The notes: generated from the sequence alone by a model not told the origin. A stretch of DNA of 64,000 nucleotides from Paracoccus saliphilus (GCA_003255745.1 QKYL01000212.1:62001-126000), one strand, 5' to 3'; shown: positions 24,798 through 33,967, counted from the first letter of the stretch. Numbers and translations: made by a program.

Positions 24798-25931
24798 ATG
24801 AGCGACATGCTGACCTTGACCACCCATCCCTCGATTGCCGCCATCGACCCCCGGATCTGGGACGGATTGGGTGACGGCAACCCCTTTACCTCTCACCGGT
24901 TTCTGTTGGCGCTGGAACAGTCGCGTTCGGTCGGGACCGGCACCGGCTGGCAGCCGCTGCACCTGACGGTGGAACGTCAGGGTGAAATCGTGGGGGCCGC
25001 GCCGCTTTATGCCAAGTCGCACAGCCAGGGCGAATACATCTTTGACCATGCCTGGGCACAGGCCTATACGCGCGCGGGCGGCCGCTATTACCCCAAGCTG
25101 CAATGCGCCGTTCCCTTTACCCCCGCAACCGGAAATCGCCTGCTGGCCCGCGACGACCAGGCACTCGGCGCGCTGCTGACCGGGCTGATGCAGGTGACGG
25201 AACGGCTGGACCTGTCGGGTGCGCATGTGACCTTCTGCACGGCCGAGGAAAGCAGTCTGGGCGAGGCTGCGGGCTTCCTGCCGCGCGTGACCCAGCAGTT
25301 CCACTGGCTGAACCGCGGCTATGGCAGCTATGACGATTTCCTGGGCGCCCTGTCCTCGCGCAAGCGCAAGGACCTGCGCAAGGAACGCGCCCGCGCCCAA
25401 GGCTTTGGCGGGACCATTCGGCACCTGACCGGCGACGACCTGAAGCCGCATCACTGGGATGCCTTCTGGGAGTTCTATCAGGACACCGGTGCGCGCAAAT
25501 GGGGCCAGCCCTACCTGACGCGCGACTTTTTCGACCGCATCCATGACACGATGAAGGACGACATCCTGCTGGTCCTGGCCGAGACCGACGGCGAGCCCAT
25601 CGCCGGGGCGCTGAACTTCCTTGGGCCCGACGCGATCTATGGCCGCTACTGGGGCTGCGTGGCCGACCACGCCTTTCTGCATTTCGAGCTGTGCTATCAT
25701 CAGGCCATCGACCACGCGATCACCCACGGCCTGTCGCGGGTCGAGGCGGGCGCGCAGGGCGAACACAAGCTGGCGCGCGGATATGAACCGGTGCCCATCC
25801 ATTCGCTGCACTGGGTGCGGGACCCAGGCTTCCTGCGCGCGTTGGAACAATATCTGGAGCAGGAGCGCGACGCGATGGGGCAGGAGATAAAGGCCCTGGC
25901 CGACTGGACCCCGTTCCGCAAGGGCGACTGA
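24798..25931 (+). CDS. GNAT-fold acyltransferase of the peptidogalycan/DUF482 family
   Basis: A 377-residue cytoplasmic protein with a double GNAT fold, as in FemAB-like acyltransferases. Landmarks are GNPFTSHRFLLALEQS, YEPVPIHSLHWV and the block SSRKRKDLRKERARAQ, which are conserved in the DUF482 family. The natural role is unknown; names in databases suggest peptidoglycan or cell-surface acylation. The ATG at 24798 lies after an in-frame ATG at 24729, but the family N-terminus and an AT-poor upstream stretch favour 24798. A perfect hairpin follows. Confidence 0.75.
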   Translation: MSDMLTLTTHPSIAAIDPRIWDGLGDGNPFTSHRFLLALEQSRSVGTGTGWQPLHLTVERQGEIVGAAPLYAKSHSQGEYIFDHAWAQAYTRAGGRYYPKLQCAVPFTPATGNRLLARDDQALGALLTGLMQVTERLDLSGAHVTFCTAEESSLGEAAGFLPRVTQQFHWLNRGYGSYDDFLGALSSRKRKDLRKERARAQGFGGTIRHLTGDDLKPHHWDAFWEFYQDTGARKWGQPYLTRDFFDRIHDTMKDDILLVLAETDGEPIAGALNFLGPDAIYGRYWGCVADHAFLHFELCYHQAIDHAITHGLSRVEAGAQGEHKLARGYEPVPIHSLHWVRDPGFLRALEQYLEQERDAMGQEIKALADWTPFRKGD

Positions 25932-25951
25932 ACAGCCGCCTGCGTGCCGGT

Positions 25952-25983
25952 CCGCACCGGGAAATCAGGGTTTCCCGGTGCGG
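25952..25983. terminator. bidirectional hairpin between convergent genes
   Basis: A perfect 13-bp stem, CCGCACCGGGAAA (25952-25964) with TTTCCCGGTGCGG (25971-25983), and a 6-nt loop. It lies between the acyltransferase and peroxiredoxin genes and could stop transcription from both sides, although no long U-tract follows. Confidence 0.65.
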
Positions 25984-25989
25984 GTCAGG

Positions 25990-26475
25990 TCAGACCTTTT
26001 CCAGCAGCGCCTCGCCCGCGCTGACGGTGCAGGCGCCCGGCGAATCCTCGACATCAATGGTCTTGAAGACGCCGTCCTCGACCAGCGCGGCAAAGCGCTT
26101 GCAGCGCCCGAAGAACCCCACCGGCGGCGCGTCAAAGTCCAGCCCAAGCGCGGCCGTCACCTTGCCGTCGGCATCGGCCAGAACCTCGATCCCGGCATCG
26201 ATGGCGCCGGTCTGCTCGGCCCAGGCCTTGGCGACGAAGGGATCGTTCACGGTGACGCAGACGATCCGGTTCACGCCCTTCTGGCGGAACGCGTCGGCGC
26301 TGCGCACGAAGCTGGGCATATGGGCATTGGTGCAGGTGCCGGTAAAGGCGCCGGGCAGCCCGAACAGGACAACGCGGCCCTGCATCAGGTCGCTGGTCGG
26401 CACGCTTTCCGGGCCGCTTTCGCCCACGCGCAGCAACTGGCCTTCGGGCAGCTTGGTTCCGGCGGTGATGGTCAT
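25990..26475 (-). CDS. peroxiredoxin, Prx5/AhpE-like (redoxin)
   Basis: A 161-residue thiol peroxidase that reduces peroxides. The peroxidatic cysteine is C48 in PGAFTGTCTN, the signature of the Prx5 group; C73, C125 and C149 are other cysteines, of which C149 (DSPGACT) is the best candidate resolving one. ATG at 26475 is preceded by AGGAGAG. It is divergent from the ferredoxin reductase gene across 87 bp; both are redox genes, so a shared upstream regulatory region is possible. Confidence 0.92.
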   Translation of the reverse strand: MTITAGTKLPEGQLLRVGESGPESVPTSDLMQGRVVLFGLPGAFTGTCTNAHMPSFVRSADAFRQKGVNRIVCVTVNDPFVAKAWAEQTGAIDAGIEVLADADGKVTAALGLDFDAPPVGFFGRCKRFAALVEDGVFKTIDVEDSPGACTVSAGEALLEKV

Positions 26476-26562
26476 TCGACTCTCCTGAATTGCAACGGAT
26501 TCGCGGCGACTATAGGGTGCGCCCGAACAACAGGCCAGAGAACCGCGAAGGGGGGCAGGGGC

Positions 26563-27762
26563 ATGCGCATCGTGATCCTGGGGGCGGGCCAGGCGGCGGC
26601 CTCGATGGCGGCAAGGCTGCGGGCGCAGGGGCATTCTGGCCCGCTGACCGTCATCGGTGCGGAACCAGCGGCACCTTATCAGCGGCCGCCGCTCTCCAAG
26701 GCCTACCTTCTGGGACAGATGGGGCTGGACCGGCTGATCCTGCGCGCGCCCGACTGGTGGACCGGGCAGCAGATCGCCCTGCGCCTGTCGGAAACGGCGC
26801 TGCGGATCGACCGGGACGCCCGCACCGTGACGACCGACAAGGACACGCACGCCTATGACGCACTGGCTCTAACCCTCGGGGCCGCGCCCCGCCGCCTGCC
26901 GGCCGCGATGGGCGGTGATCTGCCCGGCACCCATGTCATCCGCGACCTGGCCGATGTGGATGCCCTTGCGCCGCAGATGCAGGCGGGTCGTCGACTGGTG
27001 GTGATCGGCGGCGGATATATCGGGCTGGAGGCGGCGGCCGTCGCGCGCAAGCTGGGCCTTTCGGTGACGCTGATCGAGGCCGCCCCGCGCATCCTGGGCC
27101 GGGTGGCCGCCTCCCAGACTGCTGACATGGTGCGGGCGCTGCACCGCGCTCAGGGCGTCAGCATTCTGGAAGGCACGGGCATCAGCCGGATCACCGGGAC
27201 GGATCGAGCGACGGGGGTTGCGTTGACCGACGGAACACAGGTCGAGGCAGACCTGATCATCCAGGGCATCGGCGTTTTGCCCCGTACCGACCTTGCCGCC
27301 GAGGCGGAGTTGGCGCTGGACAACGGGATCGTCACGGATGCGCAGGGCCGGACCTCGGATCCTGCCATCTGGGCCGCAGGCGATTGCGCCAGCTTTCCGC
27401 ACCAGGGCGCGCAACTGCGCCTGGAAAGCGTGGGCGGCGCGATCGACATGGCGGAATGCGTGGCTGACAACATGTTGGGCCATGACCGGGCCTATGTGCC
27501 GAACCCCTGGTTCTGGTCCGATCAGTTCGACGCCAAGCTGCAGATGGCGGGGTTGAACGTTGGCCACGACCGGATCGTGACCCGCTCCGGCGCCGGGGAT
27601 CATGCCGGGTCGGTCTGGTATTTCCGCCAGAACCGGCTGATCGCGGTGGACGCGCTGAACGATCCGCGCGCCTACATGATCGGCAAGCGCCTGATCGAGG
27701 CGGGCCGCAGCCCCTCTCCCGATGAAGTGGCGACCGCCCCCGACCTCAAGGCCCTGTTGTGA
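26563..27762 (+). CDS. FAD-dependent NAD(P)H-ferredoxin reductase type (putidaredoxin/rhodocoxin reductase family)
   Basis: A 399-residue flavoprotein that passes electrons from NAD(P)H to a ferredoxin, usually for a P450 or ring-hydroxylating oxygenase. The FAD motif GAGQAAA is at residues 7-13, the NAD motif GGGYIGLE at 149-156, and the second FAD motif IWAAGDCA near 268-275. No P450, oxygenase or 2Fe-2S ferredoxin is in the window, so its partner is elsewhere. ATG at 26563 is preceded by GGGGCAGGG. It is separated from rsmD by a 79-bp spacer holding a C-rich element. Confidence 0.88.
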   Translation: MRIVILGAGQAAASMAARLRAQGHSGPLTVIGAEPAAPYQRPPLSKAYLLGQMGLDRLILRAPDWWTGQQIALRLSETALRIDRDARTVTTDKDTHAYDALALTLGAAPRRLPAAMGGDLPGTHVIRDLADVDALAPQMQAGRRLVVIGGGYIGLEAAAVARKLGLSVTLIEAAPRILGRVAASQTADMVRALHRAQGVSILEGTGISRITGTDRATGVALTDGTQVEADLIIQGIGVLPRTDLAAEAELALDNGIVTDAQGRTSDPAIWAAGDCASFPHQGAQLRLESVGGAIDMAECVADNMLGHDRAYVPNPWFWSDQFDAKLQMAGLNVGHDRIVTRSGAGDHAGSVWYFRQNRLIAVDALNDPRAYMIGKRLIEAGRSPSPDEVATAPDLKALL

Positions 27763-27782
27763 CCCTGTCATTCTCTGTTGTT

Positions 27783-27822
27783 CAAATACCCCCCAGGGGG
27801 TGCGGGGGGCGGGACGCCCCCC
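27783..27822 (+). repeat. TCAAATA-C-run/G-run element with hairpin
   Basis: The spacer before rsmD holds TTCAAATACCCCCCAGGGGG followed by a 7-bp hairpin GGGGGGC/GCCCCCC at 27804-27822. Similar text occurs at 38361 and 56470 in this window. I recall such C(A)AAATA elements as common in this family, but here it is only described; its function is unknown. Confidence 0.4.
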
Positions 27823-27841
27823 GCCGCCGCGGGACGCCATC

Positions 27842-28414
27842 ATGAGGATCGTGGGGGGGCGGATGCGCGGGCTGAAGCTTGCGGAACTGGGGGATGGCGA
27901 CGCCGCAGCCCATCTGCGCCCTACCACCGACCGGGTGCGCGAGGCGATCTTCAACCTGTTGATCAATGGCAACTCAGGCAACCCGCTGCCGGGGGCACGG
28001 GTTTTGGACCTGTTCGCAGGAACCGGCGCCCTGGCGCTGGAGGCGCTGTCGCGCGGTGCGGCAAAGGCGGTCCTTGTCGATGATGGCAGCCGGGCTGCGG
28101 CCCTGATCCGCCAGAACATCCAGCGCGCCCGCGTCCAGGACCAGGCCACGTATCTGCGGCGCGATGCCACGCGGCTTGGACCCATGCGCGGCGACGCCCA
28201 TGATCTTGTTTTCCTCGATCCCCCTTATGGCCAGGGAAAAGGCGAGGCGGCAATGGCTTCGGCCCTGCAGGGTGGCTGGCTGGCGTCCGGCGCGGTGGTG
28301 GTCTGGGAAGAGTCGCGCCCGCCGCTGCTGCCGCCTGCCTTTGCCCTGTTGGACCAGCGCAGCTATGGCGATACGATCGTGACACTGGCACGTGCGCCCT
28401 TAACGGCTGGCTGA
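27842..28414 (+). CDS. rsmD: 16S rRNA (guanine(966)-N(2))-methyltransferase
   Basis: SAM-dependent enzyme modifying G966 of 16S rRNA during 30S assembly. The 190-residue protein has the RsmD N-terminus RIVGGRMRGLKL, LRPTTDRVREAIFNLL, motif I VLDLFAGTG at 54-62 and the exocyclic-amine motif DPPY at 126-129. ATG at 27842 comes after a long in-frame open stretch (27722) that includes the intergenic element, and only the shorter form matches the family. No neighbour points to ribosome biogenesis. Confidence 0.92.
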   Translation: MRIVGGRMRGLKLAELGDGDAAAHLRPTTDRVREAIFNLLINGNSGNPLPGARVLDLFAGTGALALEALSRGAAKAVLVDDGSRAAALIRQNIQRARVQDQATYLRRDATRLGPMRGDAHDLVFLDPPYGQGKGEAAMASALQGGWLASGAVVVWEESRPPLLPPAFALLDQRSYGDTIVTLARAPLTAG

Positions 28415-28489
28415 CGGTGAAGTGTCCGGCATCCTCTTGTCCCCGTGGCAGGCCATAGTGATTTCCAGCTTTCAGACAAGGAGGATGTC

Positions 28490-28909
28490 ATGACCCTTTT
28501 CCGCACCTCTGGGCTGCTTGCGGCCCCTATCGCCTTGGCGCTGTCCCTGCCGGGCATGGCGCAGTCCCAGGACCATGCCGCGCACGACGTCCATGGTGCC
28601 GAACCGGCCGCGACCGGTCACGCAGAGCACGCTGCGGAGGGCAAGGTGGATGCGGCAGGCGCGGCCTATGCCGAGGCCATGACGCGGATGCACCAGACGA
28701 TGATGGTCACGCCTTCGGGTGATGCCGACGTGGACTTCATGCGCGGCATGATCCCGCACCACCAGGGCGCCATCGACATGGCCCGCATCGTGCTGGAACA
28801 CGGCAAGGACCCCGAGATCCGCGCCTTGGCCGAAGCCATCACCGTCGCGCAGGAGGCCGAGATCGCGCAGATGGAGGCTTGGCTGGCCGCCAACGCACCT
28901 GCGGAATAA
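28490..28909 (+). CDS. DUF305 family exported protein
   Basis: A 139-residue periplasmic protein with a signal peptide (hydrophobic 7-22, ending near GMAQSQ) and a His-rich linker (residues 29-47: [14 protein letters not shown]). The DUF305 motif [16 protein letters not shown] is at 83-98. DUF305 proteins are often found with copper or metal-handling genes, and the His/Met pattern is consistent with metal binding. ATG at 28490 has a good AAGGAGG Shine-Dalgarno. The nearest copper genes are 32 kb away, so any copper role is inferred. Confidence 0.8.
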   Translation: MTLFRTSGLLAAPIALALSLPGMAQSQDHAAHDVHGAEPAATGHAEHAAEGKVDAAGAAYAEAMTRMHQTMMVTPSGDADVDFMRGMIPHHQGAIDMARIVLEHGKDPEIRALAEAITVAQEAEIAQMEAWLAANAPAE

Positions 28910-28912
28910 CCC

Positions 28913-28955
28913 GCCCGGCGCCTGGAGGCGCAGGACCTGTCCTGTGGCGCCGGGC
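28913..28955. terminator. long nested palindrome between convergent genes
   Basis: GCCCGGCGCC (28913-28922) and GGCGCCGGGC (28946-28955) are perfect 10-bp complements. Inside lies a second hairpin, CAGGA/TCCTG (28931-28944). The position between the DUF305 and aminotransferase stops suits a bidirectional terminator; no U-tract is present. Confidence 0.5.
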
Positions 28956-29000
28956 CTGCCTTCGGCGGCCCGGCGCGGCAGCACATGCCCGACAGTCGGG

Positions 29001-30173
29001 TCAGGTGGCCTGCGCGATACGCGCCGCGGCTGCCTCCAGTGCTCCGGCGCCATGCGGCATGGCAAGGGCGGTCAGGCCGGCCTCAAGCGCGCCCAAGGCG
29101 CCAAGGACCATCGCCGCATTGCAATGCCCCATATGCGCGATCCGCAGCGCCGATTGCGGATCGGCCGCACCAAGGCCAATGCCCAGGGTCACGCCGCATT
29201 CGCGCGTGACCCAGGCCCGCAGGGCATCGGCCCGGGGCAGGGTCACCGCGGTCACCGAGGCGGCGCGCGCCTCGGGCTGATCCACCGAGAGGCGGATGTC
29301 GGGATTGCCCACGCCCCAGGCATCGACCGCAGCCCAGACCGCCTGTGCCAGGCGCGCGTGACGGCGCCAGGCGGCCTCCAGCCCCTCTTCGTCCAGGATC
29401 ATCGTCAGCGCCTCGGACAGGGCATAGATCTGCTGCACCGGCGGCGTGCCGCCCCAAAAGCGCCAGAGCGACTCGGCCCCGGCCCGTTGGTGCCAGTCCC
29501 AGTAGGGCGTCGTCAGCCCCGTCCGGCCACGTGCCGCCGCCCGTTCCGAGAACCAGACAAAGGCCGTGCCCGGCAGGGCCATCATCCCCTTCTGGCTGGC
29601 CGAGATCAGCACGTCCACGCCCCATTCGTCCATTCGCATCGGCGCGCAGCCCAGGGATGCTATCGCATCGACCACCAGCAGGGCAGGATGATCGCCCATC
29701 GCCACCCGAACGGCGGGGATGTCGGCCATGGTCGTGCTGGCCGTGTCGGTCTGGCACAGCAGCACCGCCCTGATCCGGCCCTGCGGATCGCGGGCCAAGC
29801 GTTCGGCCAGGCGCGCAGGGTCGGGGGGAAGGTTGCCGAAATTCAGCCGCTCGACATAAACGCCCATGGCTTCCAGGGTATCGGCCCAGCTGCGCTCGAA
29901 ATGGCCGCAGGTCACCACCAGCGCCAGGTCGCCCCGGTCAAACAGGTTGGCGGCCGCAACCTCCCATCCGGCATGGCCGTTGCCGATATAGGGTGCCAGG
30001 TTTTGCGCCGTTCCTGCCAGCCGCTTCAGCTGGGCCATCACCTGCAGGTTCAGCTGGGCCAGCGGTTCCGCATAAATGTCTGGCGAGGCCCGGTGCGCGG
30101 CGTTCAGCACGCGGGCGGGGACCGGCGACGGGCCGGGAATGGCGATCAGTTCGTGGCCGGGGGCGAGGCTCAT
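29001..30173 (-). CDS. class V aminotransferase (alanine/serine-glyoxylate type)
   Basis: PLP-dependent aminotransferase of 390 residues in the alanine-glyoxylate/serine-glyoxylate/purine-catabolism subgroup (PucG-like). The PLP lysine is K195 (ISASQKGMM), with upstream VVDAIASLG and the N-terminal AIPGPSPVP. ATG at 30171-30173 gives this start; the in-frame extension to 30347 has no family match. Neighbours do not show whether the amino donor is alanine, serine or ureidoglycine, so the substrate is left open. Confidence 0.82.
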   Translation of the reverse strand: MSLAPGHELIAIPGPSPVPARVLNAAHRASPDIYAEPLAQLNLQVMAQLKRLAGTAQNLAPYIGNGHAGWEVAAANLFDRGDLALVVTCGHFERSWADTLEAMGVYVERLNFGNLPPDPARLAERLARDPQGRIRAVLLCQTDTASTTMADIPAVRVAMGDHPALLVVDAIASLGCAPMRMDEWGVDVLISASQKGMMALPGTAFVWFSERAAARGRTGLTTPYWDWHQRAGAESLWRFWGGTPPVQQIYALSEALTMILDEEGLEAAWRRHARLAQAVWAAVDAWGVGNPDIRLSVDQPEARAASVTAVTLPRADALRAWVTRECGVTLGIGLGAADPQSALRIAHMGHCNAAMVLGALGALEAGLTALAMPHGAGALEAAAARIAQAT

Positions 30174-30277
30174 GACAGGGTTTCCTTCACATCGTGCAAG
30201 ATCGGTAGGCTGCTGCCGAGGTCCCGTCAACAGGCGCCGCGCAGGGGCCGCCTTGTGGCGGCCGCTCGGAACGGGGT

Positions 30278-32155
30278 ATGGCTGAAGGCCAGAGATGGCC
30301 GGCCGCGCCGTGGTGCCGCCCGCCCGTGACCGAAAGGCCCGCCCCACCCGTGGATCCGCGCAAAGAAAGCCCCGCCCGCCTGATCGCCACCGCCACGCGG
30401 TCGGGGGCGCCGGTTGCCCCCGACCCCGGCAAGATGCCCGGTCTGCTGCGCCGGCTGTGGGACGATTACCTGCGGCCCCACCGCGGCGGCATGCTGGTGG
30501 CCTTCCTGCTGATGACGGTCGAGGGATCGACCCTGGCGCTGATCAGCTGGATGCTGAAGCCGCTGTTCGACGTTGTCTTCATCGGCCAGCAGGAGGGCGC
30601 GATCTGGTGGGTCGGCGGGGCGATCTTTGGCATCTTCCTGCTGCGCGCGATTACCCTGATCTCCAGCCGTGCGCTGCTGACGCGGATCTCGCTGTCGGTG
30701 TCCACGGTGATGCAGACTCGCCTGCTGGCCCATATCCTGACGCTGGACCAGCGGTTCTTCCGCGACAACCCACCCGGCGCGATGATCGAGCGCATCCAGG
30801 GCGACACCATCGCGGTGCAGGGGGTCTGGGCCACGCTGATCACAGGCGCCACGCGCGATGCGATCAGCCTGGTGATGCTGTTCGGCGTGGCGCTGACGAT
30901 CGACCCGATCTGGACCTTGGGCGCGCTGATCGGGGCGCCGATCCTGATCATGCCGGCGGCGCTGGTTCAGCGCTATATCCGCCGCAAGGTGCGCCAGAAC
31001 CGCGCCAATGCCAGCCTGCGCGCGACACGGCTGGACGAGGTTCTGCACGGCATCTCCTCGATCCGGCTGAACCGGGCCGAGGCTGCCCAGACCGACCGCT
31101 TTGCCCAGATCGTCGGCCGCATCCGGCAGGCCGAGACCAAGGTCGCCGCGACCTCCAGCGTGATCCCGGCGCTGACCGATATCGTGACCGGCATCGGCTT
31201 TGTTGCGGTCTTGGCCCTGGGCGGCAGCGAGGTGATGGAGGGCGAGCGCAGCGTTGGCGATTTCATGGCCTTCTTCACGGCGCTGGCCCTGGCTTTCCAG
31301 CCGATGCGGCGGCTTGGCGGGCTGGCCGGCACTTGGCAGATCGCCGCCGCCAGCCTGGAGCGGATTTATCACGTTTTTGACACGCAGCCGACGGTCGTGT
31401 CCGGTCCGCGCCTGGCCGCGCCCGACAGCATGGATGTGCGGCTGGAGGATGTGTGGCTGTCCTATGACGGGCAGGTGGTGCTGCACGGACTGTCCTTCAC
31501 GGCCGAGGCGGGGCGGACGACGGCGCTGGTCGGGCCATCGGGGGCGGGCAAGTCCACGGTCTTCAACCTGCTGACGCGGATGGTTGACCCCGACCGGGGG
31601 CAGGTCCTGCTGGGGGGCGTCCCGGTGTCGGATTATGACCTGGGCGTCCTGCGCGACCAGTTTTCCACAGTGGCGCAGGAATCGGCGTTGTTCGACGAAA
31701 GCCTGCGCGACAACGTGCTGATGGGTCGGCCCGATGCCTCGGACGCCGATCTGGCGCGGGCGTTGGAGGCGGCCCATGTGACAAACTTCCTGGACGAACA
31801 GCGCAGCCTGGACAGCCCGGTCGGGCCGCGCGGATCGTCCCTGTCGGGCGGCCAGCGCCAGCGCGTGGCGATCGCCCGTGCCCTGCTGCGCGACGCGCCG
31901 ATCCTGCTGCTGGACGAGGCGACCAGCGCGCTGGACACCGCCAGCGAGCGGCTGGTCCAGGACGCGCTGGACAAGCTGTCCGAAGGCCGCACGACCCTGG
32001 TGATCGCCCACCGCCTGTCCACGATCCGCAATGCCGACAAGATCGTGGTCCTGGAATCTGGCAGGGTTGTCGAAGAGGGCAGCCATGACCAGTTGATGGC
32101 CAGGCGCGGCGCCTATGCCCGGCTTGTCGCGCTGCAATTCGGAGAGCATGAATGA
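30278..32155 (+). CDS. ABC exporter, fused permease and ATPase (MsbA-like)
   Basis: A half-transporter of about 609-625 residues. After a Pro-rich N-terminal segment come six membrane helices (the first starting near GGMLVAFLLMTVEG), then an ATPase with Walker A GPSGAGKST at 419-427, signature LSGGQRQR and Walker B ILLLDEATSALD. The membrane domain resembles MsbA-type exporters of lipids or drugs. The start is uncertain: ATG 30278 gives the longest form, whereas GTG 30326 gives a more family-like N-terminus. It overlaps ygfZ by ATGA at 32152-32155. Confidence 0.88.
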   Translation: MAEGQRWPAAPWCRPPVTERPAPPVDPRKESPARLIATATRSGAPVAPDPGKMPGLLRRLWDDYLRPHRGGMLVAFLLMTVEGSTLALISWMLKPLFDVVFIGQQEGAIWWVGGAIFGIFLLRAITLISSRALLTRISLSVSTVMQTRLLAHILTLDQRFFRDNPPGAMIERIQGDTIAVQGVWATLITGATRDAISLVMLFGVALTIDPIWTLGALIGAPILIMPAALVQRYIRRKVRQNRANASLRATRLDEVLHGISSIRLNRAEAAQTDRFAQIVGRIRQAETKVAATSSVIPALTDIVTGIGFVAVLALGGSEVMEGERSVGDFMAFFTALALAFQPMRRLGGLAGTWQIAAASLERIYHVFDTQPTVVSGPRLAAPDSMDVRLEDVWLSYDGQVVLHGLSFTAEAGRTTALVGPSGAGKSTVFNLLTRMVDPDRGQVLLGGVPVSDYDLGVLRDQFSTVAQESALFDESLRDNVLMGRPDASDADLARALEAAHVTNFLDEQRSLDSPVGPRGSSLSGGQRQRVAIARALLRDAPILLLDEATSALDTASERLVQDALDKLSEGRTTLVIAHRLSTIRNADKIVVLESGRVVEEGSHDQLMARRGAYARLVALQFGEHE

Positions 32156-32871
32156 CCCGCCAGATCATCCGCCTGACCGGAGACGACCGCGTCGCCTTTC
32201 TGCAGGGGCTTGTCACCAACGACATCCGCCGTGCGCCGTGCTGGGCGGCGCTGCTGACGCCGCAGGGCAAGTACCTGGCCGATTTCCTGGTGATCCCCGA
32301 CGGCGACGCGCTGCTGATCGATGTCGATGCGCAACTGGCGCCCGACCTGCTGCGGCGGCTGTCGATGTACAAGCTGCGCAGCAAGGTGGCACTGGAGGCG
32401 GTGGACATGCCCGTGGCGCGCGGCACCGGCCCCGCGCCGGAAGGCGCCATTGCCGATCCGCGGCATCCCGCACTTGGCTGGCGGCTTTATGGGCAGACTG
32501 GCAATGACGGCAGTGATTGGGACGCCATCCGGGTCGCCCATTGCATCCCCGAAACCGGGATCGAGCTGATCCCGAACGACACCTACATCCTGGAGGCCGG
32601 GTTCGAGCGCCTGCACGGCGTCGATTTCCGCAAGGGCTGTTACGTCGGTCAGGAGGTCACCGCGCGGATGAAGCACAAGACCGAACTGCGCAAGGGGCTG
32701 CAGGTGCTGCGCATCGAGGGCGCGGCCCCCGTGGGAACCCCCATCACCGCCAACGGGCGCGAGGTGGGCACCCTGTTCACCCAATCGGGCGGCCAAGCCA
32801 TCGCGCATGTCCGTCACGACCGCGTCGGCCCCGACATGCAGGCAGGCGAGGCGCGGCTGTTTCCCGCATGA
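32152..32871 (+). CDS. ygfZ: YgfZ/GcvT-like folate-binding Fe-S biogenesis protein
   Basis: A 239-residue homologue of YgfZ, a folate-binding protein that helps assemble or repair iron-sulfur enzymes. The hallmark KGCYVGQE is at 161-168, with ILEAGFERLHGVDF before it, and the N-terminal FLQGLVTNDI. It starts inside the ABC stop (ATGA) and stops inside the dinB start (ATGA), so it sits in a coupled three-gene unit. The relation to the exporter or polymerase is unclear. Confidence 0.88.
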   Translation: MTRQIIRLTGDDRVAFLQGLVTNDIRRAPCWAALLTPQGKYLADFLVIPDGDALLIDVDAQLAPDLLRRLSMYKLRSKVALEAVDMPVARGTGPAPEGAIADPRHPALGWRLYGQTGNDGSDWDAIRVAHCIPETGIELIPNDTYILEAGFERLHGVDFRKGCYVGQEVTARMKHKTELRKGLQVLRIEGAAPVGTPITANGREVGTLFTQSGGQAIAHVRHDRVGPDMQAGEARLFPA

Positions 32872-33956
32872 CCCCGGAGGCGCAGCCTGAGCCGGGGCAG
32901 CGCAAGATCATCCATATCGACATGGACGCGTTCTTCGCCTCGGTCGAACAGCGCGACTTTCCAGAACTTCGCGGCAAGCCGGTGGCGGTCGGCGGATCGG
33001 CGGCGCGGGGTGTGGTGGCGGCCGCCAGCTACGAGGCGCGGGTATTTGGCGTGCGCTCGGCGATGCCCTCGGTCACGGCGGCGCGGCTTTGCCCCGACCT
33101 GATCTTTGTGCGCCACCGCTTTGACGTCTATCGGGCCGTCAGCCAGCAGATCCGCGCGATCTTTCAGGACTACACGCCGCTGGTCGAGCCGCTGTCGCTG
33201 GACGAGGCCTATCTGGACGTCACCGACCACCTGCAGGGCCGCACCGCGACGCGCATCGCGTCCGAAATCCGCGCCCGTATTTGCGAGGCGACGCAGCTGA
33301 CCGCCAGTGCGGGCGTCAGCTACAACAAGTTCCTGGCCAAGCTGGCCTCCGACCAGAACAAGCCCGACGGGCTTTGCGTGATCACCCCGGATCGCGGGCC
33401 GGATTTCGTGCTGTCGCTGCCGGTGGGCAAGTTCCACGGGATCGGTCCGGCGACGGCCGGCAAGATGCAGGCAATAGGCATCCAGACCGGCGCCGACCTT
33501 CGGGCGCAGGATCTGGATTTCCTGATGCGCCGGTTCGGCAAGGCCGGACGCTATTACTGGAACATCTCGCGCGGGATCGACCACCGCCGGGTCAGCCCCG
33601 ACCGCATCCGCAAGTCGGTGGGTGCCGAGAATACCTATTCCGCAGACCTGATGACCTTGGAAGAGGCCGTCGAGGCGCTGTCGCCGCTGGCTGCCAAGGT
33701 TTGGGGCACAGCGACGCGGCACGAATTGCGAGGGCGGACGGTGACAGTCAAGGTCAAGTTCGCCGATTTCCAGCAGGTGACGCGGGCGCGCAGTCTGGGC
33801 CACACCGTCGCATCCGAGGCCGAGATGCTGGCAATCGCGTGCGATCTTGCGGGAACGGTGCTGCCTGATGCGCGCGGGGCGCGGCTGCTGGGGATCACGC
33901 TGTCGGGCTTTGATCAGGATGACCCCGACCCTGCGCAGCTAAGCCTGTTCGACTAG
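32868..33956 (+). CDS. dinB: DNA polymerase IV
   Basis: Y-family translesion polymerase of 362 residues. Catalytic acidic residues are D18 and D20 (HIDMDAFFASVE) and D112/E113 (LDEAYLD), followed by the fingers/little-finger segments SAGVSYNKFLAKLAS and LPVGKFHGIGPATAGK. No obvious beta-clamp peptide can be claimed beyond the terminal QLSLFD, which fits the QLxLF clamp-binding pattern. It overlaps ygfZ by 4 bp, so it is expressed with the exporter and YgfZ rather than from its own SOS promoter, as far as the window shows. Confidence 0.93.
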   Translation: MTPEAQPEPGQRKIIHIDMDAFFASVEQRDFPELRGKPVAVGGSAARGVVAAASYEARVFGVRSAMPSVTAARLCPDLIFVRHRFDVYRAVSQQIRAIFQDYTPLVEPLSLDEAYLDVTDHLQGRTATRIASEIRARICEATQLTASAGVSYNKFLAKLASDQNKPDGLCVITPDRGPDFVLSLPVGKFHGIGPATAGKMQAIGIQTGADLRAQDLDFLMRRFGKAGRYYWNISRGIDHRRVSPDRIRKSVGAENTYSADLMTLEEAVEALSPLAAKVWGTATRHELRGRTVTVKVKFADFQQVTRARSLGHTVASEAEMLAIACDLAGTVLPDARGARLLGITLSGFDQDDPDPAQLSLFD

Positions 33957-33967
33957 ATGCCAGAAAA

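Noticed and set aside
30227..32149. Open frame antisense to the ABC exporter
   Set aside because: The sense strand has Walker and signature motifs; the antisense product is unlike any known family.
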